Translations under genes and position numbers: made by a program
The notes under the pieces: generated by a model
Seen by the model: only the letters and a program-made list of their open reading frames with translations
Database searches by the model: none
What the model was told of the DNA's origin: nothing
Shown here: in pieces, positions 1 through 7,374 of the stretch
Numbering within the stretch: the stretch's first letter is position 1
Layout: every line of letters starts with the position of its first letter
DNA from: Plantactinospora soyae
GTDB taxonomy: Bacteria; Actinomycetota; Actinomycetes; Mycobacteriales; Micromonosporaceae
Direction of reading: 5' to 3'
Assembly (NCBI RefSeq): GCF_014874095.1
Contig: NZ_JADBEB010000001.1
Coordinates: 8,804,001-8,868,000, forward strand
DNA: 64,000 nt

Positions 1-27
1 CCCGGCTCTGCTGCTCGGTGCGGTCAC
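1..27 (-). CDS. 5' end of an unidentified leftward gene (truncated by window edge)
   Basis: Only nine codons are inside the window: a GTG start at 27-25 reading VTAPSSRAG and continuing off the edge. A moderate ribosome binding site (GAAAGG) lies about 10 bases upstream. A strong-looking promoter with a LacI-type operator sits 120-170 bases upstream on the same strand, which is why I favour a real gene start. LacI operators of this kind usually control sugar uptake or glycoside hydrolase genes in actinomycetes, so a carbohydrate role is a reasonable inference. The product cannot be named from nine residues. Confidence 0.45.
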
Positions 28-149
28 GATGCTTCTGCCTTTCGGGTGGCGGGGACGACCAGAGCGCGGTGTGCGGTGGCACGGAGAGCACGGCAGCGAC
101 TCCGCCGGAGGGCGGCTCGAGCTGCCGAGGTGGAAGCGGGGAAGATGCT

Positions 150-163
150 GGAAAGCGCTTTCC
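150..163. promoter_or_regulatory. LacI-family operator palindrome at predicted +1
   Basis: GGAAAGCGCTTTCC is a perfect 14-base palindrome with the central CG typical of LacI/GalR operators. Actinomycete regulators of xylan, cellobiose and related sugars bind sites of the GAAAGCGCTTTC type (family knowledge). It begins at the predicted transcription start of the leftward promoter, an ideal position for repression. A second small inverted repeat, CTATGG/CCATAG, lies at 163-177 and overlaps the -10 element. Confidence 0.65.
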
Positions 164-199
164 TATGGCCACCATAGAAACCGGTCGGGCCCGTGTCAA
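164..199 (-). promoter_or_regulatory. Consensus-like vegetative promoter for the leftward edge gene
   Basis: On the minus strand TTGACA (199-194) is followed after exactly 17 bases by TATGGT (176-171), close to the consensus for the principal sigma factor. Transcription would begin near 164. It points to the GTG at 27, leaving a leader of about 137 bases. Confidence 0.6.
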
Positions 200-311
200 T
201 GAATCCTGTCTATGTCCCTCGGCCGGACCGGCGGGGCCGGGGACCGCCCCGGTCCGCACCCGCTGCCCGGAAGGTGGGCGGCACGGTCGGCACTGTGCCA
301 GGATCCTGGGC

Positions 312-557
312 ATGGACGACAGCACGATTCTGAGCCGGATCACCGAACTCGTGGACGAGGAGCACCGGCTGCGCGGTCACGCCCAGCAGGTCGAAGGCTC
401 CACCGACGAGGAACGGACCCGGCTACGGGAGCTTGAGGAGTCCCTCGACCAGTGCTGGGACCTGCTCCGCCGCCGCCGGGCCGCCCGTGAGGCCGGCGGA
501 GATCCGGACACCACCGGCAACCGCAGCGTGAACGAGGTCGAGAAGTACCTCCAGTGA
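312..557 (+). CDS. DUF2630 family protein
   Basis: An 81-residue, highly charged protein starting at ATG 312 with AGGA about seven bases upstream. It matches the small DUF2630 family of actinobacteria, whose members have the pattern I-x-x-L-V-x-E-E-H-x-L and a long amphipathic helix; most of this protein is predicted alpha-helical (ERTRLRELEESLDQCWDLLR). Function is unknown. The reading frame is open further upstream, but that part has no family similarity and would run through the promoter region, so I chose the internal ATG. It converges on the RIO1-like kinase gene. Confidence 0.75.
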   Translation: MDDSTILSRITELVDEEHRLRGHAQQVEGSTDEERTRLRELEESLDQCWDLLRRRRAAREAGGDPDTTGNRSVNEVEKYLQ

Positions 558-593
558 CCGGCGGCGGCCGCGTGGACCGCCGCCGGTGACACG

Positions 594-1547
594 TCAGCGC
601 ATCCCCGCCTCCCGCAACAACTGCTCCGTCAGCACGCCCGGGTCGACCAGGTCGGCGGGCAGGCCCCGCGCCACGAACCAGGTGGCGACCACCCGTACGT
701 CCCGGGTCAGGAACTCCCGTCCGCTCGGGTTGGCCACCACGTCCACCACCTGCGGCAGGTCGATCAGCACCAGCCGACCGTCGTGCACCAACAGGTTGTA
801 CGGCGACAGGTCACCATGGGCCAGCCCCGCCCGGGCCAGTACGACCAGCGCGTCGACGAGCTGGTCCCAGAGCTGCCGGAGCGGCACCGGATCGGGCCGG
901 AGCTGGGCCAGCCGGGGGGCGGCCAGACCCTCGACCGGGTCCCCGACGAACTCCAGCATCAGTTCGGTGCCGAGCAGCTGCACCGGGTACGGCACGGCGA
1001 TGCTGCCGAACTCGGACCCCACCTGCCAGAGCCGGGACAACGCGGCGAACTCGGCCGCCGCCCACTGACCGGCGATCATCTGCCGGCCGAACGCCGTACG
1101 CCCCTCCATCGCCCGGTTCTCCCGGGACCGGCGTACCCGACGGCCCTCCAGGTAGCCGGCGTCCCGGTGGAAGAGCCGGTGCTCCGGATCGCGGTAGCGC
1201 TTGGCCGCCAGCAGGCAGCTCCGGTCGGTGCCCGGCACACCGCGCCGAACCAGGTGCACGTCGGCTTCCTTGCCGGTCTTGAGCACGCCCAACTCGGTGT
1301 CGGTGGCGGCCAGCTCGGTGACCAGCCAGTCGGGATGCGGCGCCGGCCCGTGCACCGCCTGGTCCCAGCTCGACCAGCGGTCGCCGTCGTTCGGGCGGTC
1401 GGTGTCGGCGTTGGTGTCGAAGGCGGTCGCCGTGGCGTGCCGCGTTCGTTTCAGTAGTCGCGGCTCGTCGTCGTCGAAGCGGCGAGCGGTACGGCCGCCA
1501 CGAGGGCGGGCGGAGGTGCGGTAATCGTCGTCATCGCGTGTTGGCAC
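594..1547 (-). CDS. RIO1-family serine/threonine kinase-like protein
   Basis: A 317-residue protein with RIO kinase signatures: a nucleotide-loop region LKTGKEADVHLV, the catalytic loop HGDLSPYNLLVH and the metal-binding IDLPQVVD. RIO proteins are atypical kinases or ATPases; archaeal and eukaryotic ones act in ribosome maturation, while the role of the actinobacterial forms is not established. The N-terminus is an Arg/Asp-rich, probably disordered stretch of about 60 residues. The GTG start at 1547 has AAGGGAA about seven bases upstream. The frame stays open for 109 more codons without family similarity. The gene is monocistronic, with 227 unassigned bases upstream. Confidence 0.8.
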   Translation of the reverse strand: MPTRDDDDYRTSARPRGGRTARRFDDDEPRLLKRTRHATATAFDTNADTDRPNDGDRWSSWDQAVHGPAPHPDWLVTELAATDTELGVLKTGKEADVHLVRRGVPGTDRSCLLAAKRYRDPEHRLFHRDAGYLEGRRVRRSRENRAMEGRTAFGRQMIAGQWAAAEFAALSRLWQVGSEFGSIAVPYPVQLLGTELMLEFVGDPVEGLAAPRLAQLRPDPVPLRQLWDQLVDALVVLARAGLAHGDLSPYNLLVHDGRLVLIDLPQVVDVVANPSGREFLTRDVRVVATWFVARGLPADLVDPGVLTEQLLREAGMR

Positions 1548-1774
1548 AGCGGAATTCCCTTGGTCGAGACGGAAGAAGGCAGGCGGAAGCGGAGCACAAA
1601 GACAGCCACCGGGATCTCCTTCCACTCGACCGGGCGGTGCCCGGGAATCTGCACGACAACGGGGACCTCGCAGGGCCCCTCCGTCGACCGGCGTACGCGT
1701 CGACGCGCGCAATGTTCGTCGCCGCCGTACCGGCCCGTCAACCGAATTACCGCACCGGCGGTGTCCGGCGGGTG

Positions 1775-2419
1775 TTACGCGGCGAGCACCGTGGCGACCG
1801 CCGCGATCAGCCCGTCCACGGTCTTGGTCGGGGCGTACCGGCGCTCCATCCAGCGACGGCCCCGGTGCAGCCACACGCTCGGCAGGCCGACCGCCGCGGC
1901 GCCGCCGATGTCGGCCTCGGGGCTGTCACCCACCATCCAGGCGCCGCGCAGCCGCATCCGGGCCCGCTCGGCGGCGAGCGCGAAGATCCTCGGATTCGGC
2001 TTGCTGACGCCGACCTCCTCGGAGATCACCCAGTCCGCGAGATAGCGGTCCAGACCGGTGTTCCTGATCTTCAGCTCCTGCTGCCGGGCCGCCCCGTTGG
2101 TGACCGCCACCGGCACCCAGCCGGCGTCGTCGGCGATCCGTAACGCGCACGCGATCAGCGGGTCGAGCCGGATGAACTCCATCACGCCCTCGTGCAGCGC
2201 CTCGACCAGGTCGATGGAGGGAATCCGGAGCCCGTACCGGTCCCGGATGGCGTCGGCCACGTCCCATCGGTTGGTCAGGCCGTCCGCGTCCACGGACAGC
2301 AGCCAGTCGAGGTCGCTTTCCGGCGCTCCGATCTCGGCCAGGAAGCCCTGCGCCCAGGTGCGGAACGGACCGGCCCGGTCGAGCAGGGTGTTGTCCAGAT
2401 CGAGGAGCAACAGCGGCAC
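1775..2419 (-). CDS. HAD superfamily hydrolase
   Basis: A 214-residue haloacid dehalogenase-type phosphatase. All four motifs are visible: DLDNTLLD near the N-terminus (nucleophile and acid/base Asp), VTNGA (motif II), the lysine in SKPNPRIF (motif III) and MVGDSPEADIGGA (motif IV). The helical cap inserted after motif I places it in subfamily I, with phosphoglycolate phosphatase- and YjjG-like enzymes. The substrate cannot be read from sequence. The GTG start at 2419 places motif I five residues in, as in homologues; further upstream codons in the frame look non-coding. It follows the amidohydrolase gene on the same strand after 82 bases. Confidence 0.85.
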   Translation of the reverse strand: MPLLLLDLDNTLLDRAGPFRTWAQGFLAEIGAPESDLDWLLSVDADGLTNRWDVADAIRDRYGLRIPSIDLVEALHEGVMEFIRLDPLIACALRIADDAGWVPVAVTNGAARQQELKIRNTGLDRYLADWVISEEVGVSKPNPRIFALAAERARMRLRGAWMVGDSPEADIGGAAAVGLPSVWLHRGRRWMERRYAPTKTVDGLIAAVATVLAA

Positions 2420-2501
2420 TTGCGCACAGTACGGGACGCACCCGGTCGGACAACAGTCCCACCATGTAAACAACCGGCTTGCCCGAACTGACAACCGGTG
2501 T

Positions 2502-3407
2502 TCAGCCGGTCAACAGCAGGCGTACCCCACCCTGATAGGCCCGTCGGTCGGCGAGCATCCGGTGCGCGTCCCGGACCCGGCGCAGTTCCACCGGATCGAG
2601 TCGGGCCACCACCACCGCCTCGCCGTCGTCCCCGGCCCGACCCAGTGGCCGGCCCTCCGGATCGTAGACCGCCGCGCCACCGTTGAACCGCCACGGTGCC
2701 GCCCCGCCCACGGCGTTGGCGAAGACGACGTACATGGTGTTGTCGAGGGCGCGGGCCGGGTAGTAGAGGTCCCGGCGGTGCTCCGAGCCGACCAGGTAAC
2801 CGCTGGGGCAGAGGTAGCCGTGTGCTCCGCCCATTGCCGCCGCCCGACCGTGTTCCGGGAAGCAGCCGTCGTAACAGACGCCGAGACCGAACCGCCATCC
2901 GTCGACCAGCAGCGTCGCGCCGCGTTCTCCGGGACTGAACAGGGCGTTCTCGTCCGGCCCCCAGAGGTGCTGCTTGGCGTACCCGGCCGCCACCCGGCCC
3001 GACCGGTCCACCACCAGCGCCGAGCAGGTACGCCGGCCGTCCGGCTGCCGTACCGCCGCGCCGACCAGTACGACCGCCTCCCGGTCCCGGGCGACCGCGC
3101 GCAGCGGGTCGAGCCGGGGGTCCGACACGACCTGCCGGTCGTCGGCGGCCACGTCGGTACCGGCCGGGTCGTCGCGCAGTGCCGGCGGGTGGTACGCCGG
3201 CAGGAACAACTCGGGAAGTACGACCAGCCGGGCCCCTGCCCGGGCGGCCCGCTCGACCAGCCGGGCCGCCAGCACCGCGTTGCCGGCGACGTCGCCCGGT
3301 ACCGGCTCGGCCTGGACGGCGGCGACCGACAGCGGTGCCACCGGCAGGTCGCCAGCGGAGAAGGACGGATCATGATGTTGCGGCGGCCCGGAAGTGGCAT
3401 GCGTCAC
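2502..3407 (-). CDS. Carbon-nitrogen hydrolase (nitrilase superfamily)
   Basis: A 301-residue cytosolic amidohydrolase of the nitrilase superfamily. The catalytic triad is recognisable: Glu in LPELFLPAYH, Lys in YAKQHLWGPDE and Cys in GVCYDGCFPEHGR. Such enzymes cleave non-peptide C-N bonds (N-carbamoyl amino acids, omega-amides, aliphatic amides); the subfamily is not clear. The GTG start at 3407 has no obvious Shine-Dalgarno sequence. The gene is divergent from the thioesterase gene, with only 71 bases between starts, so their promoters must share that gap. Confidence 0.85.
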   Translation of the reverse strand: MTHATSGPPQHHDPSFSAGDLPVAPLSVAAVQAEPVPGDVAGNAVLAARLVERAARAGARLVVLPELFLPAYHPPALRDDPAGTDVAADDRQVVSDPRLDPLRAVARDREAVVLVGAAVRQPDGRRTCSALVVDRSGRVAAGYAKQHLWGPDENALFSPGERGATLLVDGWRFGLGVCYDGCFPEHGRAAAMGGAHGYLCPSGYLVGSEHRRDLYYPARALDNTMYVVFANAVGGAAPWRFNGGAAVYDPEGRPLGRAGDDGEAVVVARLDPVELRRVRDAHRMLADRRAYQGGVRLLLTG

Positions 3408-3478
3408 GGCGGTGATGATATCGGCCGGCGACGCTGTCCGATCTTGCGAACTTCACCGCAGCAAGGAGAATCACCGGC

Positions 3479-4276
3479 GTGCCCGACGCGTTCTATCTGC
3501 CCACCGATGATCCCGGGCGATTCGTCGCCACCCCGCACACGCAGGGTCCGTGGAATGCCGACCTGCAGCACGCGGGGCCGCCGTCCGCCCTGCTGGCCCG
3601 CGCCGTGGATGAGGTCGCCACCTCGGTCGACGGACCAGCCCAGGTCACCCGGCTGACGGTGGAGATCCTCGGCGCGGTGCCGGTCGGCGAGGTCACCGTC
3701 CGGGCCGCCCTGGCCCGGCCCGGACGCTCGGTCGAACTGGTCGAGGCGGAACTCTCCGCCGCCGGACGACCGGTGCTGCGGGCCCGGGTCTGGCGGATCC
3801 GCCGCACCCCGGTCGACCTGCCGACCGGGGCGATCACCGCGCCGGTGCCGCCGCCACCCCGGCCGGCGTCGGCGTCGGAGGTCAGCGAGCCCCGCTGGCA
3901 GACCGGATATCTGCGGGCGATCGAGTGGCGGTTCGTCGAGGGGCACTTCGAGCGACCGGGTCCGGCCTCCGTCTGGGCGCGGCAGCGGGTGCCGCTGGTG
4001 GCCGGCGAGGAGCCGAGCCCGCTGCAACGCACCGTGCTGCTCGCCGACTCGGGGAACGGACTGAGCCGGCTGCTGGAGATGGCGGACTGGTGGTTCATCA
4101 ACACCGAACTCACCGTGCACCTGCATCGCCGGCCACACGGGGAGTGGATCTTCGTCCGGGCCGCGACGACGCTGGACCCGCACGGGTCGGGGCTGGCCGA
4201 GACGGTGCTCTCGGATGCCACCGGTCGGGTGGGCCGGGGCGCCCAGGCCCTGATGGTGGGCCGACGCGCCGACTGA
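3479..4276 (+). CDS. Thioesterase family protein (double hotdog, TesB-like)
   Basis: A 265-residue protein with two hotdog-like halves, resembling acyl-CoA thioesterase II-type proteins. The first half (FYLPTDDPGRFVATPHTQGPW through RARVWRIRR) has the usual start of these families, with the conserved GP-W and HAGPPSALLARA segments. The second half carries WWFINTELTVHLHRRP and an aspartate-poor C-terminus. It probably hydrolyses acyl-CoA thioesters; the chain preference is unknown. The GTG start at 3479 is preceded by AAGGAG about 10 bases upstream. The TetR-like regulator follows 58 bases downstream and may control lipid-related genes, but no direct link is visible. Confidence 0.75.
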   Translation: MPDAFYLPTDDPGRFVATPHTQGPWNADLQHAGPPSALLARAVDEVATSVDGPAQVTRLTVEILGAVPVGEVTVRAALARPGRSVELVEAELSAAGRPVLRARVWRIRRTPVDLPTGAITAPVPPPPRPASASEVSEPRWQTGYLRAIEWRFVEGHFERPGPASVWARQRVPLVAGEEPSPLQRTVLLADSGNGLSRLLEMADWWFINTELTVHLHRRPHGEWIFVRAATTLDPHGSGLAETVLSDATGRVGRGAQALMVGRRAD

Positions 4277-4334
4277 CCGATCCAAGACGTACGTACGGAT
4301 TGCATACCGGGGCACTGCCTGGCACGATCGGGTC

Positions 4335-4913
4335 GTGCCCAGGGTAAGTCAGAACCAGCTCGACGCCCGCCGTCAGGAGATTCTCGGCGCGGCACGGGCC
4401 TGCTTCGCCCGGCACGGCTACGAGGGCGCCACCGTGCGCCGGCTCGAAGAGGCGACCGGGCTGTCCCGGGGAGCCATCTTCCACCACTTCCGCGACAAGG
4501 ACTCGCTCTTCCTCGCGGTCGCCGAGGACGACGCCGCCGCCATGGTCGAGACGGTGGCCCGCAACGGTCTGGTCCAGGTGATGCGGGATCTGCTCGACGG
4601 CGCCACCTCACCGGACACCACCGGCTGGTTGGGCAGCCAGCTCGAGGTGTCCCGGCGGCTCCGCACCGATCCCGCGTTCGCCAAGCGCTGGGCCGAACGC
4701 TCGGCGAGCCTGGCGGAGGCGACCCGGGAACGGCTGGCCCGGCAGCGCGACGCCGGAGTGCTGCGCGACGACGTACCCATCGAGACGCTGGCCCGGTTCC
4801 TGGAGCTGGCCTACGACGGGCTGGTGCTCCAGTTGGCCATGGCCCGGCCGGCCGGCGACCTCGGCGCGGTCCTCGACCTCGTCGAGGAGGCGGTGCGGCG
4901 GCCGGGCCGCTGA
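4335..4913 (+). CDS. TetR family transcriptional regulator (AcnR-like)
   Basis: A 192-residue regulator. The N-terminal TetR DNA-binding domain is clear: ILGAARACFARHGYEGATVR, then RLEEATGLSRGAIFHHFRDK. The opening residues MPRVSQNQLDARR and the recognition helix closely resemble AcnR, the repressor of aconitase and citrate synthase, which normally sits next to acnA. No aconitase gene lies beside it here, so identity with AcnR is an inference. The GTG start lacks a good ribosome binding site. Two 21-base direct repeats follow the stop codon. Confidence 0.8.
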   Translation: MPRVSQNQLDARRQEILGAARACFARHGYEGATVRRLEEATGLSRGAIFHHFRDKDSLFLAVAEDDAAAMVETVARNGLVQVMRDLLDGATSPDTTGWLGSQLEVSRRLRTDPAFAKRWAERSASLAEATRERLARQRDAGVLRDDVPIETLARFLELAYDGLVLQLAMARPAGDLGAVLDLVEEAVRRPGR

Positions 4914-4925
4914 GCCCCGCGGCGG

Positions 4926-4971
4926 CGGCCGGCAACCGGTCCCGCGCCGACGGCCGGCAACCGGTCCCGCG
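4926..4971. repeat. Exact 21-bp direct repeat, 25-bp period
   Basis: CGGCCGGCAACCGGTCCCGC plus a final G occurs at 4926-4946 and again at 4951-4971, with no mismatch. It lies just after the TetR gene and 109 bases before the MNIO gene. The core GGCAACCGGT is partly palindromic. It may be a local duplication or a pair of regulator sites. Confidence 0.8.
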
Positions 4972-5079
4972 GCTGATCCGGTCCGGGCAGCGACGCCGCA
5001 AGCCTCGACCCGACGACCGGTTGCACCGACGTGGACAGTGGTAGTGGAGGAGACAGCGGCAGAGGCGGAGGTTGGGCGG

Positions 5080-5901
5080 ATGATTCCGGACGACTACGGC
5101 GTGGGCATCGGCTGGCGACCCGAGATCGCCGGCTTCGTCGCCGAACTACCCGGGCTGCGATTCGTCGAGGTGGTCGCCGAGTCGGTACCCGCCACCGGGC
5201 CACCCCCACCGGCGCTGGCCGCACTACGCGACCGGGGCGTCGCCGTCGTGCCGCACGGCGTACGGCTCTCCCTCGGTGGAGCCGAACCGGTCGAGCCGGC
5301 GCGGGTCAGCCACTTCGCCCGGGTCGCCGAACTGCTGGACGCGCCCCTGGCCAGCGAACACATCGCGTTCGTCCGGGCCGGCGGGGTCGAGGCGGGTCAT
5401 CTGCTGCCGCTGCCGCGTACCCGGGAAGCGGTGGACGCGGTGGTCGCGAACGTCACCCGGGTCCAGGCCGAGCTGACCGTACCGCTCGCGCTGGAGCCGA
5501 TCGCCGCGTTGTTCGACTGGCCGGACGACGAACTCGACGAGGCCCAGTTCCTCGGCGAGATCCTCGACCGGACCGGTGCACTGCTGCTGCTCGACATCGC
5601 CAACGTCTACGCCAACGCCCACAACCGGGGTACCGATCCGCTCGACCTGCTCGACCGGCTACCGCTGGACCGGATCGGGTACGTACACGTCGCCGGTGGT
5701 GCCGCGCACGACGGGATCTACCACGACACGCACACCGATCCGGTGCCGGACGCGGTGCTCGAACTGGTCGCCGAACTCTCCGCCCGACACCGGCCACCGG
5801 CACTGCTGCTGGAACGGGACGGCCACTATCCACCGGCTGCGGCCCTGCGTGCTGAACTCGACGCGATCGCCGCCGCCTCCGGCCACCCCCGGGTGACATG
5901 A
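5080..5901 (+). CDS. MNIO (DUF692) multinuclear iron oxidase family protein
   Basis: A 273-residue DUF692 protein, the family of multinuclear non-heme iron-dependent oxidative enzymes (MbnB, bufferin and other RiPP-modifying enzymes). It has the TIM-barrel pattern and candidate metal ligands in VPHGVRLSLGG, LASEHIAF, LEPIA, LDIANVYANAHNRG, HVAGGAAHDG-YHDTHTDP and LLERDGHYP. The start is ATG 5080, eight bases after a perfect GGAGG (5067-5071); the frame is open a little further upstream but has no family similarity. The next gene overlaps it (ATGA) and encodes the usual kind of partner. Family members modify cysteines of a small or Gly/Cys-rich substrate, but no intact substrate gene is seen here. 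Confidence 0.85.
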   Translation: MIPDDYGVGIGWRPEIAGFVAELPGLRFVEVVAESVPATGPPPPALAALRDRGVAVVPHGVRLSLGGAEPVEPARVSHFARVAELLDAPLASEHIAFVRAGGVEAGHLLPLPRTREAVDAVVANVTRVQAELTVPLALEPIAALFDWPDDELDEAQFLGEILDRTGALLLLDIANVYANAHNRGTDPLDLLDRLPLDRIGYVHVAGGAAHDGIYHDTHTDPVPDAVLELVAELSARHRPPALLLERDGHYPPAAALRAELDAIAAASGHPRVT

Positions 5902-6398
5902 CCGGCGGAACACCGGCCCCGGCGCCGGACCCGACCCCGCTGGTGACCGGCCACACCGGCACGCTGGCCGACCGGCAGGCGGCGCTGGTGGCGACGTTGG
6001 TGGCGGGAGCGCCGGTACCGCCGGGATTCGACGTCCGGCTGGTCGGGGCGGCCCGCTCGGCACTGCTGGGCAAGCGGGCCGGCGACGTCGCCCGGTCCTG
6101 GCCGCTGCTCGCGGCGGGACTCGGGGAACGCTGGCCCGCCGTATTCGCCCGGTGGGCGGCGACCCGCCCCACCCAGGGCTCGCTGCGGGACGGCTGGGAC
6201 CTGGCCCGCGAACTGGCCGGCGAGGGACCGCTGCCGACACCGGCCGCCGAGGAACTCGCCGTCCGCGAGGTCCGCTGGCGGTACGACGGGACGGCGGCGC
6301 CACGTCGACGGGGACTACCGGCGGTCCACCGGCTCGGCGGGGTGACCGTGCTGCAGATCGCCGGCCGGATCCGGCTCTGGTCCCGCCGCGACAGGTGA
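5898..6398 (+). CDS. MNIO partner protein, SCO6045-like
   Basis: A 166-residue protein whose ATG overlaps the stop of the MNIO gene, so the two are translationally coupled. The body (DRQAALVATLVAGAPVPPGF; ARSALLGKRAGDVARSWPLL) resembles the small helical partner proteins encoded beside actinobacterial DUF692 genes. The C-terminus has the conserved basic VTVLQIAGRIRLWSRR-type end of SCO6045-like proteins. In characterised MNIO systems the partner binds the precursor and presents it to the enzyme; I infer the same role here. No cysteine-rich region or membrane segment is present. Confidence 0.7.
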   Translation: MTGGTPAPAPDPTPLVTGHTGTLADRQAALVATLVAGAPVPPGFDVRLVGAARSALLGKRAGDVARSWPLLAAGLGERWPAVFARWAATRPTQGSLRDGWDLARELAGEGPLPTPAAEELAVREVRWRYDGTAAPRRRGLPAVHRLGGVTVLQIAGRIRLWSRRDR

Positions 6399-6462
6399 CC
6401 GGAGCAGCACGTTCCGACATCGGCCAAACCCAAGATCCGGTTCTCCGGGCCTACGCCATAGG

Positions 6463-7233
6463 ATGACGCGCATGGATCTCGGACTCGCGGACCGGGTGTA
6501 CGTGTTGACCGGCGCGTCGAAAGGACTCGGCTTCGCCACCGCACAGTCTCTGGTGGCCGACGGCGCCCGGGTGGTCGTCTCGGCCCGGGACGCCGATCAG
6601 GTGGCCGAGGCGGTGCGCCAGCTCGGCGACGAGGAACGGGCGGTGGGCCTCTGCGCCGACCTGACCGATCCCGACACCCCGGCCCGGCTGGTCGACACCG
6701 CCATGGCCCGGTTCGGCCGGCTCGACGGCGCACTCGTCTCGGTCGGCGGTCCGCCCCGGGCCAGCGCCGGACAGGCAACCGACGAGCAGTGGCGGAACGC
6801 GTTCGAGACGATCTTCCTCGGCACGCTGCGGACCGCCCGTACCATCGCGGCGGCGCTGCCCGACGGTGGCGCCATCGGCCTGGTGCTCTCCAACTCGGTC
6901 CGGGCCCCGATCCCGGGCCTCGGCATCTCGAACGGCCTGCGCCCGGGGCTCGCCGGTGCCGCCAAGGACATGGCCGACGAGTACGGCCCCCGGGGCGTAC
7001 GCGTCGTCAGCCTGCTGCCGGGGCGGATCCTCACCGACCGCAACCGGGAACTCTTCGCCGCCACCGGTGACCCGGAGCGGGCCCGCGCCGCCGCGGAGGC
7101 GGAGATCCCGCTGCGCCGGATCGGCGACCCGGCGGAGTTCGGCCGGGTCGCCGCCTTCGTCCTCTCCCCCGCCGCCAGCTACCTGACCGGTGTCGCCATT
7201 CCGATCGACGGCGGCGCGCTCCGGGCCCTGTGA
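6463..7233 (+). CDS. SDR family protein with altered catalytic motif
   Basis: A 256-residue Rossmann-fold protein of the short-chain dehydrogenase/reductase family. The cofactor motif TGASKGLG is intact, as is the C-terminal PIDGG. The catalytic region reads SNSVRAPIPGLGISNGLRPG where a classical SDR has Y-x-x-x-K, so both Tyr and Lys are missing. A known SDR subgroup has SN-x-x-R here. The true reaction is uncertain and it may not be a standard dehydrogenase. Starts at ATG 6463 or ATG 6472 are both possible. It follows the MNIO pair after 64 bases in the same direction, but a functional link is not shown. Confidence 0.8.
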   Translation: MTRMDLGLADRVYVLTGASKGLGFATAQSLVADGARVVVSARDADQVAEAVRQLGDEERAVGLCADLTDPDTPARLVDTAMARFGRLDGALVSVGGPPRASAGQATDEQWRNAFETIFLGTLRTARTIAAALPDGGAIGLVLSNSVRAPIPGLGISNGLRPGLAGAAKDMADEYGPRGVRVVSLLPGRILTDRNRELFAATGDPERARAAAEAEIPLRRIGDPAEFGRVAAFVLSPAASYLTGVAIPIDGGALRAL

Positions 7234-7374
7234 GGTGACCACACCGGATCGCGGCGGAGTACGCCATCGACGCGGAACGCGATCCGGCGGCCTCGCGATC
7301 CGGCGGCGGTGGTGGCGGTCACCGGAGCGGGAGCCGAGCTGTCGGGCCGGGTCGGCTGGGGCAGGATCGTCGGC

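Noticed and set aside
2-202. A 66-codon open frame (PALLLGAVTMLLPFGWRG...) that could be the tail of a membrane protein entering from the left
   Set aside because: Only the first ~18 residues look membrane-like; the rest is Arg/Gly-rich as in random high-GC frames, and the same bases carry a convincing opposite-strand promoter and gene start.
1548-1774. Additional small gene between the HAD hydrolase and the RIO1-like kinase
   Set aside because: The only frames are extensions or shadows with Arg/Pro-rich sequence and no ribosome binding site.
5031-5855. An alternative frame over the MNIO gene beginning with a Gly-rich segment
   Set aside because: After the first ~18 residues it becomes Arg-rich noise and overlaps the well-supported MNIO gene; only the initial Gly-rich piece is kept, as a possible remnant.
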